Assembly (NCBI RefSeq): GCF_000956545.1 | Contig: NZ_JYIT01000071.1 | Location: 23,761 to 87,760 of the forward strand | DNA length: 64,000 bases | Source: Microbacterium azadirachtae | GTDB lineage: Bacteria; Actinomycetota; Actinomycetes; Actinomycetales; Microbacteriaceae | Direction of reading: 5' to 3' | In this document: positions 22,779 to 30,984 of the stretch, one piece after another | How the letters are laid out: each line of letters begins with the position of its first letter | How positions within the stretch are numbered: the stretch's first letter is position 1 | The notes under the pieces: model-generated | What the model saw: the letters and a program-made list of their open reading frames with translations, nothing else | Told to the model about the DNA's origin: nothing | The model's database searches: none | Position numbers and translations under genes: made by a program

Positions 22779-23459
22779 TCAGGTCAGCGTGAATCCGGAC
22801 TGCTCGAGGCGGGCGCGCACGCGCTCCACGTCGTCGTCTCCGGGCAGCTCTCCGAGCACCTTCATCATCAGCACCTGTGCGTCGACGAGGGAGATCTCGG
22901 GATCCGCGCCGCTCTGCGCCGCCACGGCCGCGCAGACCTCCTGCACCTCGTCGTCGGTGAGCCTGCGTCGCAGCAGCGCGAGGATCGGCACGCGGTCCTG
23001 GGCGGGGATCCCGTCGGGGTAGCCGGCGCCGAGCCAGCGCAGCGCCTGTGCGATGGGGCTCAGGTCGGCAGCGCCCGATCCATCCGAGACCCCGCCGCGG
23101 GAGGCGCCCGGTCCGCCCGCCTCCGCGGCGGCCTCCGCGAGGATCGCACGATCGCCGACGATGCGCTGCGCCTTGGTGCTCAGCGGAACGCCGCGTTCGG
23201 CCAGGTGGGCGGCCACGCGGCGCACCTCGTCCTCGCCGGGCGTCGCGGCCGTGATCTCGGTGATCGCCGCGCGGATCTGCGAGACACGCACGGGATCGGT
23301 CTCCTGCTGCGCGAGCGCGCCGACGACCGCCGTGAGCTCCTCGGCGGTCAGGGTGCGCTGGAGCAGGGCGAGCAGCGGCGAATAGTCCTTGGGCGGAACG
23401 CCCTCGGGGTAGCCGGCGCGCAGCCAGTCCAGCACGCGCGCCAGGACGCCGCCGTTCAC
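22779..23459 (-). CDS. Protein with two DUF3349 domains
   Basis: The 226-residue product starts at GTG 23459, overlapping the stop of the small membrane protein by four bases. It has two copies of the same helical domain: residues about 1-100 (RVLDWLRAGYPEGVPPKDYSPLLALLQRTL) and about 133-226 (ALRWLGAGYPDGIPAQDRVPILALLRRRL), joined by an Ala/Gly linker. DUF3349 proteins are usually single-domain, about 100 residues, as in Mycobacterium tuberculosis next to pitA. Function is unknown; association with phosphate uptake is inferred from context. Confidence 0.85.
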   Translation of the reverse strand: MNGGVLARVLDWLRAGYPEGVPPKDYSPLLALLQRTLTAEELTAVVGALAQQETDPVRVSQIRAAITEITAATPGEDEVRRVAAHLAERGVPLSTKAQRIVGDRAILAEAAAEAGGPGASRGGVSDGSGAADLSPIAQALRWLGAGYPDGIPAQDRVPILALLRRRLTDDEVQEVCAAVAAQSGADPEISLVDAQVLMMKVLGELPGDDDVERVRARLEQSGFTLT

Positions 23460-23746
23460 TTGCCCACTCCGAACAGGGAGATCCCGAAGTAGTGGTAGAT
23501 GCTCAGCCGCGTGATGAACAGCACGCCGGCGAGCACCGCCGCGATCACAAGGGCGAACAGGATCCATCCGGCGACGGTGAGCAGGGGCCGGCGTGTGCCT
23601 GGTGCCTCGCCGTCGACCTCCCCGGTGCCGGCGGACTGGAGCCGCATCCCGATCGCGAACAGGGCCGGCAGGCCGGCGCCGAAAAGCAGGCCGACCAGCA
23701 GCACCCGGCCGGCCGAGAGCGCCATCTGCGCGATGTCGAAGTTCAT
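23456..23746 (-). CDS. Small two- or three-helix membrane protein in the pit operon
   Basis: The 96-residue product (MNFDIAQMALSAGRVLLVG start) has a helix at about 12-34 and one at about 54-77, with a short acidic linker (GTGEVDGEAPGTRRP) between them and a tail LSIYHYFGISLFGVGK. It lies 17 bp after pit and overlaps the DUF3349 gene (GTGA). Mycobacteria have a membrane protein of similar size in the same place between pitA and DUF3349, so it may be a Pit accessory subunit. Confidence 0.8.
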   Translation of the reverse strand: MNFDIAQMALSAGRVLLVGLLFGAGLPALFAIGMRLQSAGTGEVDGEAPGTRRPLLTVAGWILFALVIAAVLAGVLFITRLSIYHYFGISLFGVGK

Positions 23747-23763
23747 CTCATCCGTCCTTCGGT

Positions 23764-24960
23764 TCAGGCCGTCGCGCCCTGCGAGGCGGCGTCGGGGACG
23801 ACCTTGCCGTCCCATTCTGCGTTGACGTTGCGGTGGTCGACCTTCTGCCGGCGGCTGCGCACGTAGAGAAGCGCGGCCGCGGCGATCAGCAGCACGAACA
23901 CGGTGAGCGCTCCGGCGAGGCCGCCGATCCCGTGTGCGAGGAAGTAGCAGAGCGCGCCGACCACGCCGGCGGCGGGCATCGTGATCAGCCATGCGGTGAC
24001 CATGCGGCCCGCGATGCCCCAGCGCACCTGGGCGCCCGGACGTCCGACGCCGGATCCGAGGATCGAGACCGTGGCGACGTGCGTCGTGGACAGGGCCATG
24101 CCCATCGAGCTGGAGGTCAGGATGATCGCCGCCGACGAGGCCTCAGCCGCGAGGCCCTGCGGCGACTCGATCTCGACCAGGCCCTTGCCGAGGGTGCGGA
24201 TGATCCGCCAGCCGCCGAGGTAGGTGCCCAGGGCGATGGCGGCGCCGCATGTCACGATGATCCAGATCGGCAGGCCGTCGCTCAGGATCTGCTCGCCGGT
24301 CAGGGTGCCGTGCGCGATGAGGGCCAGCGCGATCACGCCCATGGTCTTCTGCGCATCCCCGGTGCCGTGCGCGAGGGAGACGAGGGATGCGGTGCCGATC
24401 TGACCCCATCGGAAGCCGGCCTCGCGGTGCTTGGCGTGGACCGTGCGCGTGAGGCGGTACACGAGCCAGGTGCCGACGGCGGCGACCACGCCGGCGATGA
24501 CCGGCGAGAGCACGGCGGGGACGATGATCTTGCCCACGATGCCCGCCCAGTTGACGGTCGCGGCGCCCGCGATGCCGGCGCCGATGAGGCCGCCGAACAG
24601 GGCGTGCGACGAGCTCGAGGGCAGACCCAGCAGCCAGGTGAGCAGGTTCCACAGGATGCCGCCGACGAGACCCGCGAAGATGATGATCATGGCCGACTCC
24701 GGGGAGAGCCCCGGGACGAGGTCTCCGTTCGGACCCTGGATCGTCAGCACGTCCTTGGTGATGGTCGCAGCGACCTCGACCGAGAGGAAGGCGCCGACGA
24801 GGTTCAGGATCGCGGACAGAGCGACGGCGACCTTGGGCTTCAAAGCGCCGGTGGCGATGGACGTGGCCATCGCGTTGCCGGTGTCGTGGAAGCCGTTGGT
24901 GAAGTCGAAGCCGAGGGCGGTCACGACCACCAGGACGAGGATCAGCACTTCGGCGCTCAT
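23764..24960 (-). CDS. pit: Low-affinity inorganic phosphate transporter, Pit family
   Basis: The product is 398 residues from ATG 24960 (ATG 24972 adds four). It has the PiT signature GFDFTNGFHDTGNAMAT near the N-terminus and the second copy (LVSLAHGTGDAQKTMGV) in the C-terminal half, with ten or more helices. PiT proteins carry metal phosphate with H+ or Na+. It heads a three-gene operon with a small membrane protein and a double-DUF3349 protein. A PHO-box-like repeat lies upstream. Confidence 0.94.
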   Translation of the reverse strand: MSAEVLILVLVVVTALGFDFTNGFHDTGNAMATSIATGALKPKVAVALSAILNLVGAFLSVEVAATITKDVLTIQGPNGDLVPGLSPESAMIIIFAGLVGGILWNLLTWLLGLPSSSSHALFGGLIGAGIAGAATVNWAGIVGKIIVPAVLSPVIAGVVAAVGTWLVYRLTRTVHAKHREAGFRWGQIGTASLVSLAHGTGDAQKTMGVIALALIAHGTLTGEQILSDGLPIWIIVTCGAAIALGTYLGGWRIIRTLGKGLVEIESPQGLAAEASSAAIILTSSSMGMALSTTHVATVSILGSGVGRPGAQVRWGIAGRMVTAWLITMPAAGVVGALCYFLAHGIGGLAGALTVFVLLIAAAALLYVRSRRQKVDHRNVNAEWDGKVVPDAASQGATA

Positions 24961-25022
24961 GATCGTCAGCATCCCGCGCGACGGCCGCCGCGACAGGGGT
25001 CTTCGCGCACTCGACCGCGAGA

Positions 25023-25044
25023 GTTCACCCCGCGTTAAGACGCT
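25023..25044 (+). promoter_or_regulatory. PHO-box-like direct repeat upstream of pit
   Basis: GTTCACC (25023) and GTTAAGA (25034) are spaced by exactly 11 bp, the repeat period of actinobacterial PhoP boxes whose consensus unit is GTTCACC plus four bases. The first unit is perfect and the second matches four of seven. It sits 63 bp upstream of the pit start. Confidence 0.35.
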
Positions 25045-25178
25045 CTGGGACCGGATCCCATCCTCTGCATAGCCACCGGGCGTAACGTCGCGGCGGCCGC
25101 ACCAGCAGATCGGATCCCGCCACGCCCTCCCTCCCCGTCTTCCTCAGCACCTGGAGCCTGGATCCCACCGCGCTCGCG

Positions 25179-26000
25179 GTGCTCGTCGTCGCGGCCGCGC
25201 TCTATCTCGGCGGCGTGGAGGTGCTGCGGCGCCGTGGGCACCGCTGGCCGCTGCGGCTGACGCTCATGTATCTGCTGCTGGGCCTCGGCTCCTACGCCGT
25301 GGTGTCGTTCGGGTTCCTCGGAACGTGGAGCCCCGCGCTGCGCTGGGCGTTCTCGACCCGGATCGCCCTGCTGCTCTTCGTCGTCCCGGTGCTGGTCACC
25401 CTCGGCCGGCCGGTGTCCCTCGCCCGCGCGGTGCTCTCGACGCGGCCCCGTGCGCGGGTCGACGGCTTCCTGCGCTCGTGGCTCGCGAAGTTCTTCGGCA
25501 ACGCGATCATGGCGCCGGTGTTCACGTGCCTCGTGTTCTCGGTGCTCTTCACGCCGTTGTCGGCCGTGCTCCGCATCGATCCGATCGCCGAGGGCGTGGC
25601 GTCGGTGCTCGTGCCCGTGCTGGGACTGCTCATGGTGCTGCCGATCGCCGCGCACACCGTCGCACGCACGAGCCTGTTCATCGTGGCCGAGTTCATGTTC
25701 GCGTTCGTGGAGCTCGTGCTCGACGCGATCCCGGGCGTGCTGCTGCGGCTGGGGACCGTCGTCTTCGACCACGCCGGAACCTGGCCCGGTGCGCTGCCGC
25801 TGTGGTTCCCGAACCCGCTGCGCGATCAGCAGCTCTCCGGTGACTTCCTGTGGTTCATCGCCGAGATCGTCGACGTGCCGATCCTCGTGATCCTGATGAT
25901 GCGGTGGATCCGCTCCGACCGGCGCGAGTCGCGACAGCTGGACGAGCTCAGCGACGAGGAGATGGCCGCGCTCACGGCCGCGCACCTGCGCGGAGAGTGA
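25179..26000 (+). CDS. CtaG-like cytochrome c oxidase assembly membrane protein
   Basis: The product is 273 residues from the first usable start, GTG 25179, with seven predicted helices and no cofactor motif. It resembles the caa3-type CtaG family (YAVVSFGFLGTW, FSTRIALLLFVVPVLVTLGRPVSL, FLWFIAEIVDVPILVILMMRW). The frame stays open upstream to 25086 and there encodes FLSTWSLDPTA just before the start, which looks like the normal CtaG N-terminus. No ATG, GTG or TTG lies in that stretch; ACG at 25122 would give TPSLPVFLSTW. The true start may be non-canonical. Confidence 0.75.
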   Translation: MLVVAAALYLGGVEVLRRRGHRWPLRLTLMYLLLGLGSYAVVSFGFLGTWSPALRWAFSTRIALLLFVVPVLVTLGRPVSLARAVLSTRPRARVDGFLRSWLAKFFGNAIMAPVFTCLVFSVLFTPLSAVLRIDPIAEGVASVLVPVLGLLMVLPIAAHTVARTSLFIVAEFMFAFVELVLDAIPGVLLRLGTVVFDHAGTWPGALPLWFPNPLRDQQLSGDFLWFIAEIVDVPILVILMMRWIRSDRRESRQLDELSDEEMAALTAAHLRGE

Positions 26001-26048
26001 GCGCCGTGCCGCAGCTCGTGCGCCCAGCGCCCGGGTTCTGGAGCGGAG

Positions 26049-26507
26049 TCACTCCGCGGGCGCGGCGGTGCGGATGCGCTCGCCGAGGAAGGCGAGGTCC
26101 GCGGGCGTCAGCGCCGTCACGGCGTACGACACGGGCCACACCGTGCCGTCGTCGAGCTGCGCCGGCCACTCGAACTCGAACGTCGCGTAGCGCACCTTGA
26201 ACTTCGCCTTGGGCTTGAAGAAGCAGACCACCTTGCCTGCGGCGTTCGCCCAGGCCGGCATGCCGTAGTAGGTCTTGGGGACGAGGTGCGGCGCGTTCTC
26301 CGCGACCAGTCGATGCAGAGCGGTGGCAAGGGATCCGTCTTCTTCGTCCATCTCCGCGATCTTGGCCTGTACGTCGGCCTCTCCCGCGGCGCGCAGCTCC
26401 TCCGGGCTCGCCTTCTTGCGTGCGACGCGCGTGCGGCTCTCCTTCGCGGCCTCCTTGACGGCGGCGCGTTCGAAGTCGGTCAGCACGGGGGCGGTGTTCT
26501 CGGTCAT
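26049..26507 (-). CDS. DUF1801-type protein
   Basis: The 152-residue product has a charged helical N-terminus (residues 12-60, FERAAVKEAAKESRTRVARKK) and a compact C-terminal domain with PKTYYGMPAWANAAGKVVCFFKPKAKFKVRYATF, the YdhG/DUF1801 pattern. These proteins have been linked to iron handling in bacilli, but function is not established. The gene is monocistronic and convergent with the CtaG-like gene. Confidence 0.75.
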   Translation of the reverse strand: MTENTAPVLTDFERAAVKEAAKESRTRVARKKASPEELRAAGEADVQAKIAEMDEEDGSLATALHRLVAENAPHLVPKTYYGMPAWANAAGKVVCFFKPKAKFKVRYATFEFEWPAQLDDGTVWPVSYAVTALTPADLAFLGERIRTAAPAE

Positions 26508-26661
26508 GGCATCCTCCTGTCGGCGGCCCGGGTATCGGGACGCTCCTCAGCCTAGGAACGCCGCGGAGACCGCGCTTCTTCAGAACTGATCGATCCGCTC
26601 GGGGCCCTGACCCAGCACGCCGCAGTATCCGCCCCGGCGGGGAACCTGCCACGATGGCCGC

Positions 26662-28260
26662 ATGACGACGCTGTTCACGGGCCGGTTCCGGCCGCTCTCC
26701 GATGCCGCTCCCGATCTCGTCGAGGCGCTGCTCGTCGGCGATGACGGGCGGATCATCGCTCTCGGTGCGATCGACGACCTCGCCGCGCAGGATCCGTCCG
26801 CCGAGCGCATCCCGCTGGACGGCTGGGCCATGCCGGGACTCATCGAGCCGCACGGACACCCGGGGACCGCCGCAGTGCTGCTCTCGGATCGCGTGCTCGA
26901 CCTCCGGCCGGTCGTCATCCCGGACGCGGAAGGGGTGATGGCGGCGCTGCGCACCGCGCTCGCCGCCTCCGAGGGCGCCCCGGTGTACGCGAACGGCTGG
27001 GACGCGCTGCTGCAGCGCGGACTCCCGGATCCGGATCTGCGCCTGCTCGACGAGCTCGCCGGAACCACGCCGCTCGTGATCGTGCACAACTCGGGCCACT
27101 CCGCGTACTTCAACTCCGCGGCGGCTCGGCGTGCGGGACTGGACCGCACGACGCCCGATCCGGTGGGGGCCTCGTTCGGCCGCGCCGCCGATGGGGAGCT
27201 GAACGGGGTGGCCCTCGAGGCAGGTGCGGTCGAGCGCGTCGCCGCGCCTCTGCTGCAGGCCGCGCAGGCCGACATCGTCGAGCTGCTCGCGGCCCACTTC
27301 GCCGATCTCTCCCGCCGCGGGATCACCACCGTCTCCGACCTCAGCTGGAACCCGGCGCTGTCTCCCGCGGTCGACGCGCTCCGCGCGAGCGGGCGCATGC
27401 CGCTCCGCCTGCGCTGGTACGAGATGTCGCGTCCGGGCGGCACGCCGGCGCCGCGCGGGCAGGGCGATGCGATGATGCGCCAGGTCGGCGTGAAGACCTG
27501 GACCGACGGATCCCCGTGGATCGGGAACATCGCCACGAGCTTCCCCTATCTCGACACCGCGGCCACCCGCGGCCTCGGGCTCGAGCCGGGGCACCGCGGC
27601 ACGGCGAACTACACGGCCGCGCAGCTCCACGGGATCGCCGAGCCCTACGCCGCCGCCGGGTGGCAGCTCGCCTGCCATGCGCACGGAGACCTCGCGATCG
27701 ATGAGACGCTCGACGTCTACGAGCGGCTGATCCGCACGCACGCGCTCACCGATCACCGCTTCCGCCTGGAGCACGTCGGCGCGATGACGCCCGCCCAGTT
27801 CGCGCGCGCCCGGGAGCTCGGCGTCACCGTGAGCCTCTTCGTCGATCACATCACCTACTGGGGAGAGGTGCTCGTGGACGACCTCTTCGGATCCGAGCAC
27901 GGCGGAGCGTGGGCGGACGCCGGCGCCGCGTTCGCCGCAGGCCACCGTGCGACGTTCCACAACGACGGCTGGGTGACGCCCGCCGAGCCGCTGCGCAACA
28001 TGGCCGTCGCAGAGACCCGGCGCACCCGTGCCGGCCGGGTGATGCCCGCGGGCACTCCTGTCGCACGGGCGCAGGCGCTCGCCGCGCACACCGGCAACGC
28101 GGCCTGGCAGCTCTTCAGCGAGCACGAGATCGGATCCCTCGCCCCCGGACTGTTCGCCGACCTGGTCGTGCTGGATCGGGATCCGCTCACCGTCCCGGCT
28201 GAGGAACTCGTCACGGCCGAGGTGCGCGAGGTGCGTCTCGGCGGACGAAGGACGACCTGA
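26662..28260 (+). CDS. Amidohydrolase, family 3 (YtcJ-like)
   Basis: The 532-residue product is a metal-dependent TIM-barrel hydrolase. It has the N-terminal metal motif GLIEPHGHPG (HxH form), further residues in VIVHNSGHSAYFNS and WQLACHAHGDLAID (His ligand), FRLEHVG, and the C-terminal GSLAPGLFADLVVLDRDPLT that rebuilds the small beta domain. The family acts on C-N bonds of varied substrates; this one cannot be assigned. No signal peptide is present. It lies alone, 38 bp before the Nudix gene. Confidence 0.9.
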   Translation: MTTLFTGRFRPLSDAAPDLVEALLVGDDGRIIALGAIDDLAAQDPSAERIPLDGWAMPGLIEPHGHPGTAAVLLSDRVLDLRPVVIPDAEGVMAALRTALAASEGAPVYANGWDALLQRGLPDPDLRLLDELAGTTPLVIVHNSGHSAYFNSAAARRAGLDRTTPDPVGASFGRAADGELNGVALEAGAVERVAAPLLQAAQADIVELLAAHFADLSRRGITTVSDLSWNPALSPAVDALRASGRMPLRLRWYEMSRPGGTPAPRGQGDAMMRQVGVKTWTDGSPWIGNIATSFPYLDTAATRGLGLEPGHRGTANYTAAQLHGIAEPYAAAGWQLACHAHGDLAIDETLDVYERLIRTHALTDHRFRLEHVGAMTPAQFARARELGVTVSLFVDHITYWGEVLVDDLFGSEHGGAWADAGAAFAAGHRATFHNDGWVTPAEPLRNMAVAETRRTRAGRVMPAGTPVARAQALAAHTGNAAWQLFSEHEIGSLAPGLFADLVVLDRDPLTVPAEELVTAEVREVRLGGRRTT

Positions 28261-28298
28261 CGGCGCCATACCGGCCCGCACCGCCTAGGGTGTGACTC

Positions 28299-28727
28299 AT
28301 GGACATGCGGGTCGCGGCATACGCCGTCATCGTCGACGATGCGGACCGCGTGCTGCTGGCCCGGTGGACGGAGGGCCGGCGCGTGTCCTGGACCATGCCC
28401 GGCGGCGGGCTGGAGCCGGGCGAGGATCCGCAGGTCGCCGCCCGTCGCGAGGTGCACGAGGAGACCGGCTACAAGGTGGTCATCGAGGATCTGCTGGGCA
28501 TCCACTCCCGCGTGATCCCGCCGCGACGGCGGGTGACGCCGGGGGCCACCGACCCGCTGCACACGCTGCGCATCGTGTACCGGGCGCGCATCACGGGCGG
28601 GCGGCTGAGGTTCGAGAAGAGCGGATCCACCGACATGGCCGCCTGGTACCGGCTGGACGAGATCGGCGGCCTGCAGCGCGTGCGGCTCGTCGACATCGCC
28701 CTGGGGATGGCCGGCCTGCTCGGCTGA
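28299..28727 (+). CDS. Nudix hydrolase
   Basis: The 142-residue product has the Nudix box GGGLEPGEDPQVAARREVHEETGY (about residues 34-57), fitting GX5EX7REVXEEXGX. It starts MDMRVAAYAVIVDDADRVLLARW, typical of ADP-ribose or (d)NTP pyrophosphatases of the MutT class. The substrate is unknown. It ends two bases before the convergent membrane-protein gene. Confidence 0.92.
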   Translation: MDMRVAAYAVIVDDADRVLLARWTEGRRVSWTMPGGGLEPGEDPQVAARREVHEETGYKVVIEDLLGIHSRVIPPRRRVTPGATDPLHTLRIVYRARITGGRLRFEKSGSTDMAAWYRLDEIGGLQRVRLVDIALGMAGLLG

Positions 28728-28729
28728 CT

Positions 28730-29215
28730 TCAGCGCAGCACCTCGACCAGCGCGATCCAGGAGATGACGATCGCCACCACGATCGCGAGCAGCGAGCCCG
28801 CCGCGGCGAGGACGAGGCCCGAAGACAGCCCGGACAGCAGCAGCGCACCCGCCACCGCGTAGGCGACCAGTGGCAGGAACCCGAGACCCGCCCGGGCGGC
28901 GACGCTGCCGTGCCCGCGATCCTTCCGGAGGGCCCGTGCCGCGTGCACCTGGAACGCCGCCGCGATCACGGTGACGATCAGCACGAGAGCGCCGAACCAG
29001 GCGGAGGAGAGGCCGGGGATGAGCGCGATGCCCGAGGTGACGATCGCCAGCACGAGTCCGGCGATCGCGGCGGCCAGACGCGCGGTCAGCGACCTGGCGA
29101 GCACGATCTTGTCGATGTTCACGCTCGCGGCGACGATGACGAGCCCAGCGAGGGCCGCCGTGGCCCCGAGCATCGCGACGTGGAACTCCCGCCACGTCTC
29201 CAGCGCATCCGTCAT
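28730..29215 (-). CDS. Four-helix membrane protein of unknown function
   Basis: The 161-residue product has helices at about 14-30, 44-66, 74-92 and 112-158 (two closely spaced). The first contains GATAALAGLVIVAASVNIDKIV, which resembles modulators annotated as hypothetical membrane proteins in actinobacteria. There is no enzyme motif. It is monocistronic. Confidence 0.75.
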   Translation of the reverse strand: MTDALETWREFHVAMLGATAALAGLVIVAASVNIDKIVLARSLTARLAAAIAGLVLAIVTSGIALIPGLSSAWFGALVLIVTVIAAAFQVHAARALRKDRGHGSVAARAGLGFLPLVAYAVAGALLLSGLSSGLVLAAAGSLLAIVVAIVISWIALVEVLR

Positions 29216-29261
29216 GTCCGGATGCTACTCCGGCACCGGGCTCAGGCGAGGGGGATGCGGA

Positions 29262-29756
29262 TCACTCGGGTTCGGAGATGTCGGCGACCGTCGCGTCGTA
29301 CGCGCGGATGAGCTCGTCGGCATCGACGAACAGGCTGTAGCCGTGCGCTCCGGCGCCCATCGCGATGCGGCGGCCCCGGATCGTCTCGTCGGCGAACACG
29401 GGCCATGCGGTCGTGCTGCCGATGGGCACGATGGTGCCGCGCTCGTAGCCGGTCGCGGCGAAGGCCACGTCGGGATCCGGGAGCTTCAGCCGGTTCACGC
29501 CGACCAGCGCCCGCAGCTTCGGCCAGGAGATCTTGCGACCGCCGGGGATCAGCGCGAACAGGAACGTGTCGTCGGATCTCTTGACCACGAGGGTCTTCAC
29601 GATGCCGGACGGATCCAGTCCGAGCAGCGCCGCGGCTTCGTGCAGGCTCTTCGCCGCAGGGCGCGGGCGGATCTCGATGTCGAGGTCGCGCGCCGCAGCG
29701 GCGTCGCGCACGCGGGCGTGCGTCTCCTCCCCGGGCTCGGGGGCGGTGGTGCTCAC
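29262..29756 (-). CDS. YbaK/ProX-type aminoacyl-tRNA deacylase
   Basis: The 164-residue product has the YbaK/EbsC fold: LGLDPSGIVKTLVVK with the conserved Lys, then DTFLFALIPGGRKISWPKLRALVGVNRLKLPDPDVAFAATGYERGTIVPIG in outline. These enzymes hydrolyse mischarged tRNA such as Cys-tRNA-Pro. It is the second gene of a two-gene operon and overlaps its upstream neighbour by four bases. Confidence 0.9.
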   Translation of the reverse strand: MSTTAPEPGEETHARVRDAAAARDLDIEIRPRPAAKSLHEAAALLGLDPSGIVKTLVVKRSDDTFLFALIPGGRKISWPKLRALVGVNRLKLPDPDVAFAATGYERGTIVPIGSTTAWPVFADETIRGRRIAMGAGAHGYSLFVDADELIRAYDATVADISEPE

Positions 29757-30262
29757 GCCTCGGGGGCGTTCAGCGGGTCGTCCGCGACCCAGAGCTCGTC
29801 ATCGGCGCGCAGCGCCTGCCACGCGGCGACCAGCACGCCCACCGCGGCGGCGGCGCCCAGGATGATCGCGATCACGGAACCGATGCCGGGGCCGCGCTTC
29901 GGCTCGGCGACGGTCACGAGGGCGCGGGGCGCGGGGCGCGGGGAGCCGGTGCGCTTGGCGTTGGCGATGTCCCAGGCGGTGAGAGCGGATCCGACCACGC
30001 CGCCGATCGCGGGGACGACCTTGTGGTCGACGACGTCGCGGGACATCTTGAGGCCCTTGTCGACGACGGGGACCACGCGGTGCTCGTAGACGTCCTGCAC
30101 CGCGGGCAGCACCTGCTCGCGACGGAAGTTGTCGAGCTGGCGACCGGCTTCGCGGGCGACGTTCGCCGCATCGCCGGCGACGACCTGCTGGGCGGCCCAC
30201 AGCTTGGCGGCCTCGCTCTGCAGCTGGCGGAGTTCCTTCTGACGCTTGCGGCTCAGGCTCAC
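29753..30262 (-). CDS. Coiled, single-helix membrane protein of unknown function
   Basis: The 169-residue product starts at GTG 30262 behind GGAGGG. The N-terminal 70 residues are helical and charged (SRKRQKELRQLQSEAAKLWAAQQ), the middle is amphipathic (YEHRVVPVVDKGLKMSRDVVDHKVVPAIGG), and one membrane helix sits near 130-153 (SVIAIILGAAAAVGVLVAAWQAL), followed by an acidic tail. I do not recognise the family. It overlaps the YbaK gene, so the two are co-expressed. Confidence 0.7.
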   Translation of the reverse strand: MSLSRKRQKELRQLQSEAAKLWAAQQVVAGDAANVAREAGRQLDNFRREQVLPAVQDVYEHRVVPVVDKGLKMSRDVVDHKVVPAIGGVVGSALTAWDIANAKRTGSPRPAPRALVTVAEPKRGPGIGSVIAIILGAAAAVGVLVAAWQALRADDELWVADDPLNAPEA

Positions 30263-30392
30263 GATGCCCTCCCAATCGAAACGGGGTTCGGACTCCCCAT
30301 CTTGCCAGAGATGCTCCTGTGCAACGCGTGTGCATGTGGGAAGTTCACAGGGGAATCGGAAGGTCCCGGGGATCCGATGCGAGAATGGATCC

Positions 30393-30950
30393 ATGCCTCA
30401 CGCCACTCACGTCGCCACCCTGCACACCAACCACGGAGACATCGTCGTCAACCTGTACGGCGACCACGCTCCCCGCACGGTGAAGAACTTCGTCGAACTG
30501 TCCGACGGCACGGGATCCTGGACCCACCCGGCCACCGGCAAGCCGGGCGAGGGCCCGCTGTACAAGGACGTCATCTTCCACCGCATCATCCCGAACTTCA
30601 TGATCCAGGGCGGCGACCCGCTCGGTCAGGGCGTCGGCGGCCCCGGCTACACCTTCAACGACGAGATCCACGGCGAGCTGAACTTCAACGAGCCCTACGT
30701 GCTCGCCATGGCCAACGCGGGTCTCCGTCGCAACGCCATCACCGGACAGGTCGAGGGCACCAACGGCTCGCAGTTCTTCATCACGACCGACCCGACGCCC
30801 TGGCTGCAGGGCAAGCACACGATCTTCGGCGAGGTCGCCGACGACGCGTCGAAGGCCGTCGTCGACGAGATCGCCGCCGTGCGCACGGGCGCCGGCGACC
30901 GTCCCGTCGAGGACGTCGTGCTGCAGTCCGTCGACATCGTCGCGAACTGA
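30393..30950 (+). CDS. ppiA: Cyclophilin-type peptidyl-prolyl isomerase
   Basis: The 185-residue cytoplasmic cyclophilin starts at ATG 30393 (MPHATHVATLHTNHGDIVV). Active-site residues are in FHRIIPNFMIQGGDP, GTNGSQFFIT and WLQGKHTIFGEV. It catalyses proline isomerisation during folding. It opens the conserved near-origin cluster ppiA-rhomboid-crgA seen across actinobacteria. Confidence 0.95.
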   Translation: MPHATHVATLHTNHGDIVVNLYGDHAPRTVKNFVELSDGTGSWTHPATGKPGEGPLYKDVIFHRIIPNFMIQGGDPLGQGVGGPGYTFNDEIHGELNFNEPYVLAMANAGLRRNAITGQVEGTNGSQFFITTDPTPWLQGKHTIFGEVADDASKAVVDEIAAVRTGAGDRPVEDVVLQSVDIVAN

Positions 30951-30984
30951 TCGCCTCTCCGCGAGTGGACTCCGGAGCGCACCG

